Source of the DNA: Deltaproteobacteria bacterium
GTDB taxonomy: Bacteria > Bdellovibrionota_C > UBA2361 > SZUA-149 > JADYYL01
Direction: 5' to 3'
DNA length: 15,155 nucleotides
NCBI GenBank assembly: GCA_020853655.1
Contig: JADYYL010000027.1
Span: 1-15,155 of the forward strand
Made by a program: the position numbers and the translations under genes. Within the stretch, counting starts at the first letter, position 1. The number at the start of each line of letters is the position of its first letter. Of this stretch, positions 13,297-15,155 are shown piece by piece. The notes below the pieces were generated by a model, which was not told the DNA's origin, searched no databases, and was given only the letters and a program-made list of their open reading frames with translations.

Positions 13297-14580
13297 CTAG
13301 CGGCACCCGCAATTGAAATCGGTGTCGCAACAGGTCGGAAGATCACCGCAACAAACTTGCCGACGATCGCAAACCGGCATTGTCGGCGCGGGGCAACAGT
13401 AGTCAATGTAGTACGAGCCGTTCGGTTGGCAACACCCGGTTCGGCAGTTCACCTCCGTGCAGACCGTGTCATAAACCTCCAGATTGTACAGGCAGTTCTG
13501 CGCCGGTGGTGGTGGCGGCGGCGGTGGTGGCGGCGGTGGCGGCGGCGCCGGTGGTGGTGGCGGTGGCGCCGGTGGTGGTGGCGGTGGCGCCGGTGGCGGT
13601 GGCGGCGGCGCCGGTGGCGGCGGCGGCGCAGTCGGAGGCGGCGGCGGAGGCGGCGGCGGTGGTGGCGGCGGTGGCGGTGGCGGCGGCGGCGGCGGTGGTG
13701 GCGGCGGCGGCGCAGTCGGAGGCGGCGGCGGTGGCGGCGGCGGCGGTGGTGGCGGCGGTGGTGGTGGTGGCGGTGGCGGCGGCGGCGGCGGTGGTGGCGG
13801 CGGGGGTGGTGGCGGTATCGGCGGAACCGGGTTGACCGTACTTAGCGGTGGGGGAATCTGCGTTTGATTTGAAGTTTCGCGAAAACCAAATGCAGTGGAA
13901 CGCACGACAAGCCCTGCAGGCCACAGCGGCAATATCGGATCTATCTCCGCGCTCATCTCGATATAAATCGGATGATCGCGAATAATCGATGCCCAGGCAT
14001 CTGTATTCTGAAGTCGGGGAATCGATGGTGGACAAGTTCCTGCCGCGCTGCAGAGCGTTGGATGCTGAACATCATTCGCACCGCGACGGCTCAGGCGCTG
14101 ACCACGTTCACCGGGCCTCAGTACGAGGGCGGAGTATCCCGGGGAACCGCTGGGGGGGATTAGCGCGACAGCACCCCCGACAACATCATAAACGCGAAAC
14201 TGGTCGAGGATATTCCCGACGAATGTTGTTTGCGGGAAGTGTCGCGCATGATCGGAAACGGAAAGTCGCGCATTCAAGAAACGCTGATAACGGATGTCAC
14301 TCGTCGTGAGTCCTCGAACATCATCTTCAAAGAACGAAACCTTTTGCGCGTAGTTAAGAGTGTTCTGTACCGCCTTCATGAGGATCGCGCGTGTTGCCAT
14401 ATATCGACCGAAGTCGAGAAATGCGAACACGAGCAACATGAAGAAGCCGCACATGAGAGAAACTTCGAGCAGCGTCGCACCGGGCGCCGGAGATTCGACC
14501 GAGTAAGCAGCTCTTTTCTCTCGCCAACGGTCAAAGGTGGAAGCCATCAGCTTCCGTAGGGGGGTTGCGAAACGAGGCAT
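13297..14580 (-). CDS. TadE-like pilus protein with polyproline stalk and Cys-rich end
   Basis: The protein has 427 residues. Residues 34-60 read GATLLEVSLMCGFFMLLVFA and then FLDFGRY. This is the TadE signature: a glycine, a Glu (E39) and a hydrophobic helix as in type IV pilins, closed by DFGR. A periplasmic domain (to about 245) follows. Then comes a stretch of about 110 residues of almost pure proline with occasional Ala or Thr-Ala, and finally about 66 residues with 14 cysteines, several in CC pairs, suggesting a disulfide-knotted head. By analogy it is anchored in the membrane or in a Flp-type pilus and projects its head on a rigid stalk. No other tad genes adjoin it. An ATG at 14547 is an alternative start. 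Confidence 0.75.
   Translation of the reverse strand: MPRFATPLRKLMASTFDRWREKRAAYSVESPAPGATLLEVSLMCGFFMLLVFAFLDFGRYMATRAILMKAVQNTLNYAQKVSFFEDDVRGLTTSDIRYQRFLNARLSVSDHARHFPQTTFVGNILDQFRVYDVVGGAVALIPPSGSPGYSALVLRPGERGQRLSRRGANDVQHPTLCSAAGTCPPSIPRLQNTDAWASIIRDHPIYIEMSAEIDPILPLWPAGLVVRSTAFGFRETSNQTQIPPPLSTVNPVPPIPPPPPPPPPPPPPPPPPPPPPPPPPPPPPPPPPTAPPPPPPPPPPPPPPPPPPPPPPPPPPTAPPPPPAPPPPPPAPPPPPPAPPPPPPAPPPPPPPPPPPPPPAQNCLYNLEVYDTVCTEVNCRTGCCQPNGSYYIDYCCPAPTMPVCDRRQVCCGDLPTCCDTDFNCGCR
13503..13825 (-). repeat. GGC/GGT microsatellite encoding polyproline
   Basis: On the plus strand this is an almost uninterrupted run of GGC and GGT triplets, read as CCN proline codons on the minus strand. The left part (about 13537-13620) has a 21-base period with one Ala per seven residues. 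Two Thr-Ala interruptions occur further in. Triplet runs of this kind tend to change length by slippage without breaking frame, and assemblies may miscount them. Confidence 0.9.
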
Positions 14581-14710
14581 ACATAATTCGCGTTCTAGGA
14601 GTTCTAGCTACTCAATAGAGTCGCTCCAGTGCGGGCGCGGAACGAAGAGATCGTTCTCGGTGACCTTTGGGTTATGGTTATACGCGAATATCAAGTGCGG
14701 TGCCCATCCC

Positions 14711-14983
14711 GATCTTTCCTCGCAAATTTCGCCTTGATTTCATTCGGTTAGAGCGACTCACTCGCGTGAAGCGCGAGCTTCGACGCGATGAGAGCCGTGG
14801 TGGAAGTAGAGCGGGTTACAGATCAGAGACTTTTCGGCTTCACACCCACTCTCCGAGGCTGATTCACATACGGAATGGAGTATCGAGAACAGATGTTCGC
14901 ATCGCGCTCACCGGGAAAAAGGAATGGTGGTGGACTCGCAGCGAGGAAACGCTACGTCGGCGGTGGATGCCTCTAGGGAACGG
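14711..14983 (-). repeat. 3' noncoding end of the element, copy C
   Basis: This matches 11802-12070 along its length, with a net difference of about 11 bases, including the GATCTTTCCTC terminus and GATCAGAGACTTTTCGGCTT. The hairpin here has an extra CGCG/CGCG extension beyond a one-base bulge. The preceding 14581-14710 contains no gene. Confidence 0.75.
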
Positions 14984-15155
14984 TCACCCAAGATACCCTA
15001 AGATCTTCGGTACGAGTCCATCCTGGACACACTGGAGCACGGTGTAGAAGAACCAGTTCTCGATGTCCTCTTCGCCAGGGAGAAACTCATTTGAGTATCT
15101 GCGCTCATAGAGTCTTCCTCCAGGATACTCCTCGACGAACCTCGGGACAGCTCGA
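14984..15155 (-). pseudogene. Internally deleted RAYT-like transposase, runs off the window
   Basis: The minus-strand frame enters at the right edge and reads VPRFVEEYPGGRLYERRYSN, then FLPGEEDIENWFFYTVLQCV, then QDGLVPKI, all matching residues 93-141 of the complete transposase. It then goes to LGYLG and a TGA at 14984-14986. Relative to the complete copy, about 490 bases (roughly 12094-12587) are missing, which removes the C-terminal half. The N-terminal part, including the HIQ region, is beyond the window. The protein would keep the Y127 helix but lose the basic C-terminal domain. Confidence 0.8.

Noticed and set aside
13484..13867. Plus-strand frames reading polyglycine, or Ala/Val- and Arg/Trp-rich runs
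   Set aside because: They are the complement and shifted frames of the polyproline codons. The minus-strand frame has a TadE domain before it and a Cys-rich domain after it, so it is the real one.

Overview
The window is from a Gram-negative-type bacterial chromosome of moderately high GC. Several proteins carry Sec signal peptides, start sites often have GGAG-type ribosome binding sites, and there is a TadE-like pilus protein and a HEAT/TPR periplasmic protein. Bdellovibrionota or another former deltaproteobacterial group would fit the style, but that is only an impression. The region is accessory in character: short operons or single genes separated by repeats, transposon ends and gene remnants.

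Layout, left to right. Positions 1-250 are the 3' end of a REP-associated-tyrosine-transposase-like (RAYT-like) element whose coding part should lie just left of the window. A polytopic membrane protein follows (335-1054, minus). Then come a secreted concanavalin-A-like protein (1267-2136), a leftover C-terminus of an ABC-transporter substrate-binding protein (2141-2335), a single-EamA-domain membrane protein (2704-3207), a translationally coupled pair (HEAT/TPR protein 3413-6031 and a small secreted protein 6028-6648), and a 697-residue helical protein of unknown function with an internal duplication (6889-8982). A decayed RAYT-like copy sits at 9031-9403.

The centrepiece is a two-gene minus-strand operon, 11115-9392. 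The first gene encodes a 233-residue precursor with three copies of a TLxxPSDNGGTxPI(S/G) block. The second, overlapping by one base (TAATG), encodes an ATP-grasp ligase. The block matches the TxKxPSD start of microviridin/marinostatin cores, so this reads as a multi-core graspetide (omega-ester peptide) system. The usual lysine is missing and the Glu/Asp pair is replaced by Gly-Gly, which leaves a single Thr-to-Asp ring as the obvious product. A second conserved block, RTAAxGxEEGR, precedes two of the three cores and has the same Thr-to-acid spacing.

The right third is mobile DNA. A complete RAYT-like element (11802-13272) encodes a transposase with an HIQ motif in place of HUH. A TadE-like pilus protein with about 110 residues of near-pure proline and a 14-cysteine C-terminus (14580-13297) lies between it and a second, internally deleted copy (14711-15155) that runs off the right edge. 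The element ends share a conserved hairpin with a compensatory base change, GAGGAAAG termini and tandem end duplications. A separate 14-base intergenic motif, CTCTGAGACAAGGA, occurs four times between 300 and 6683.
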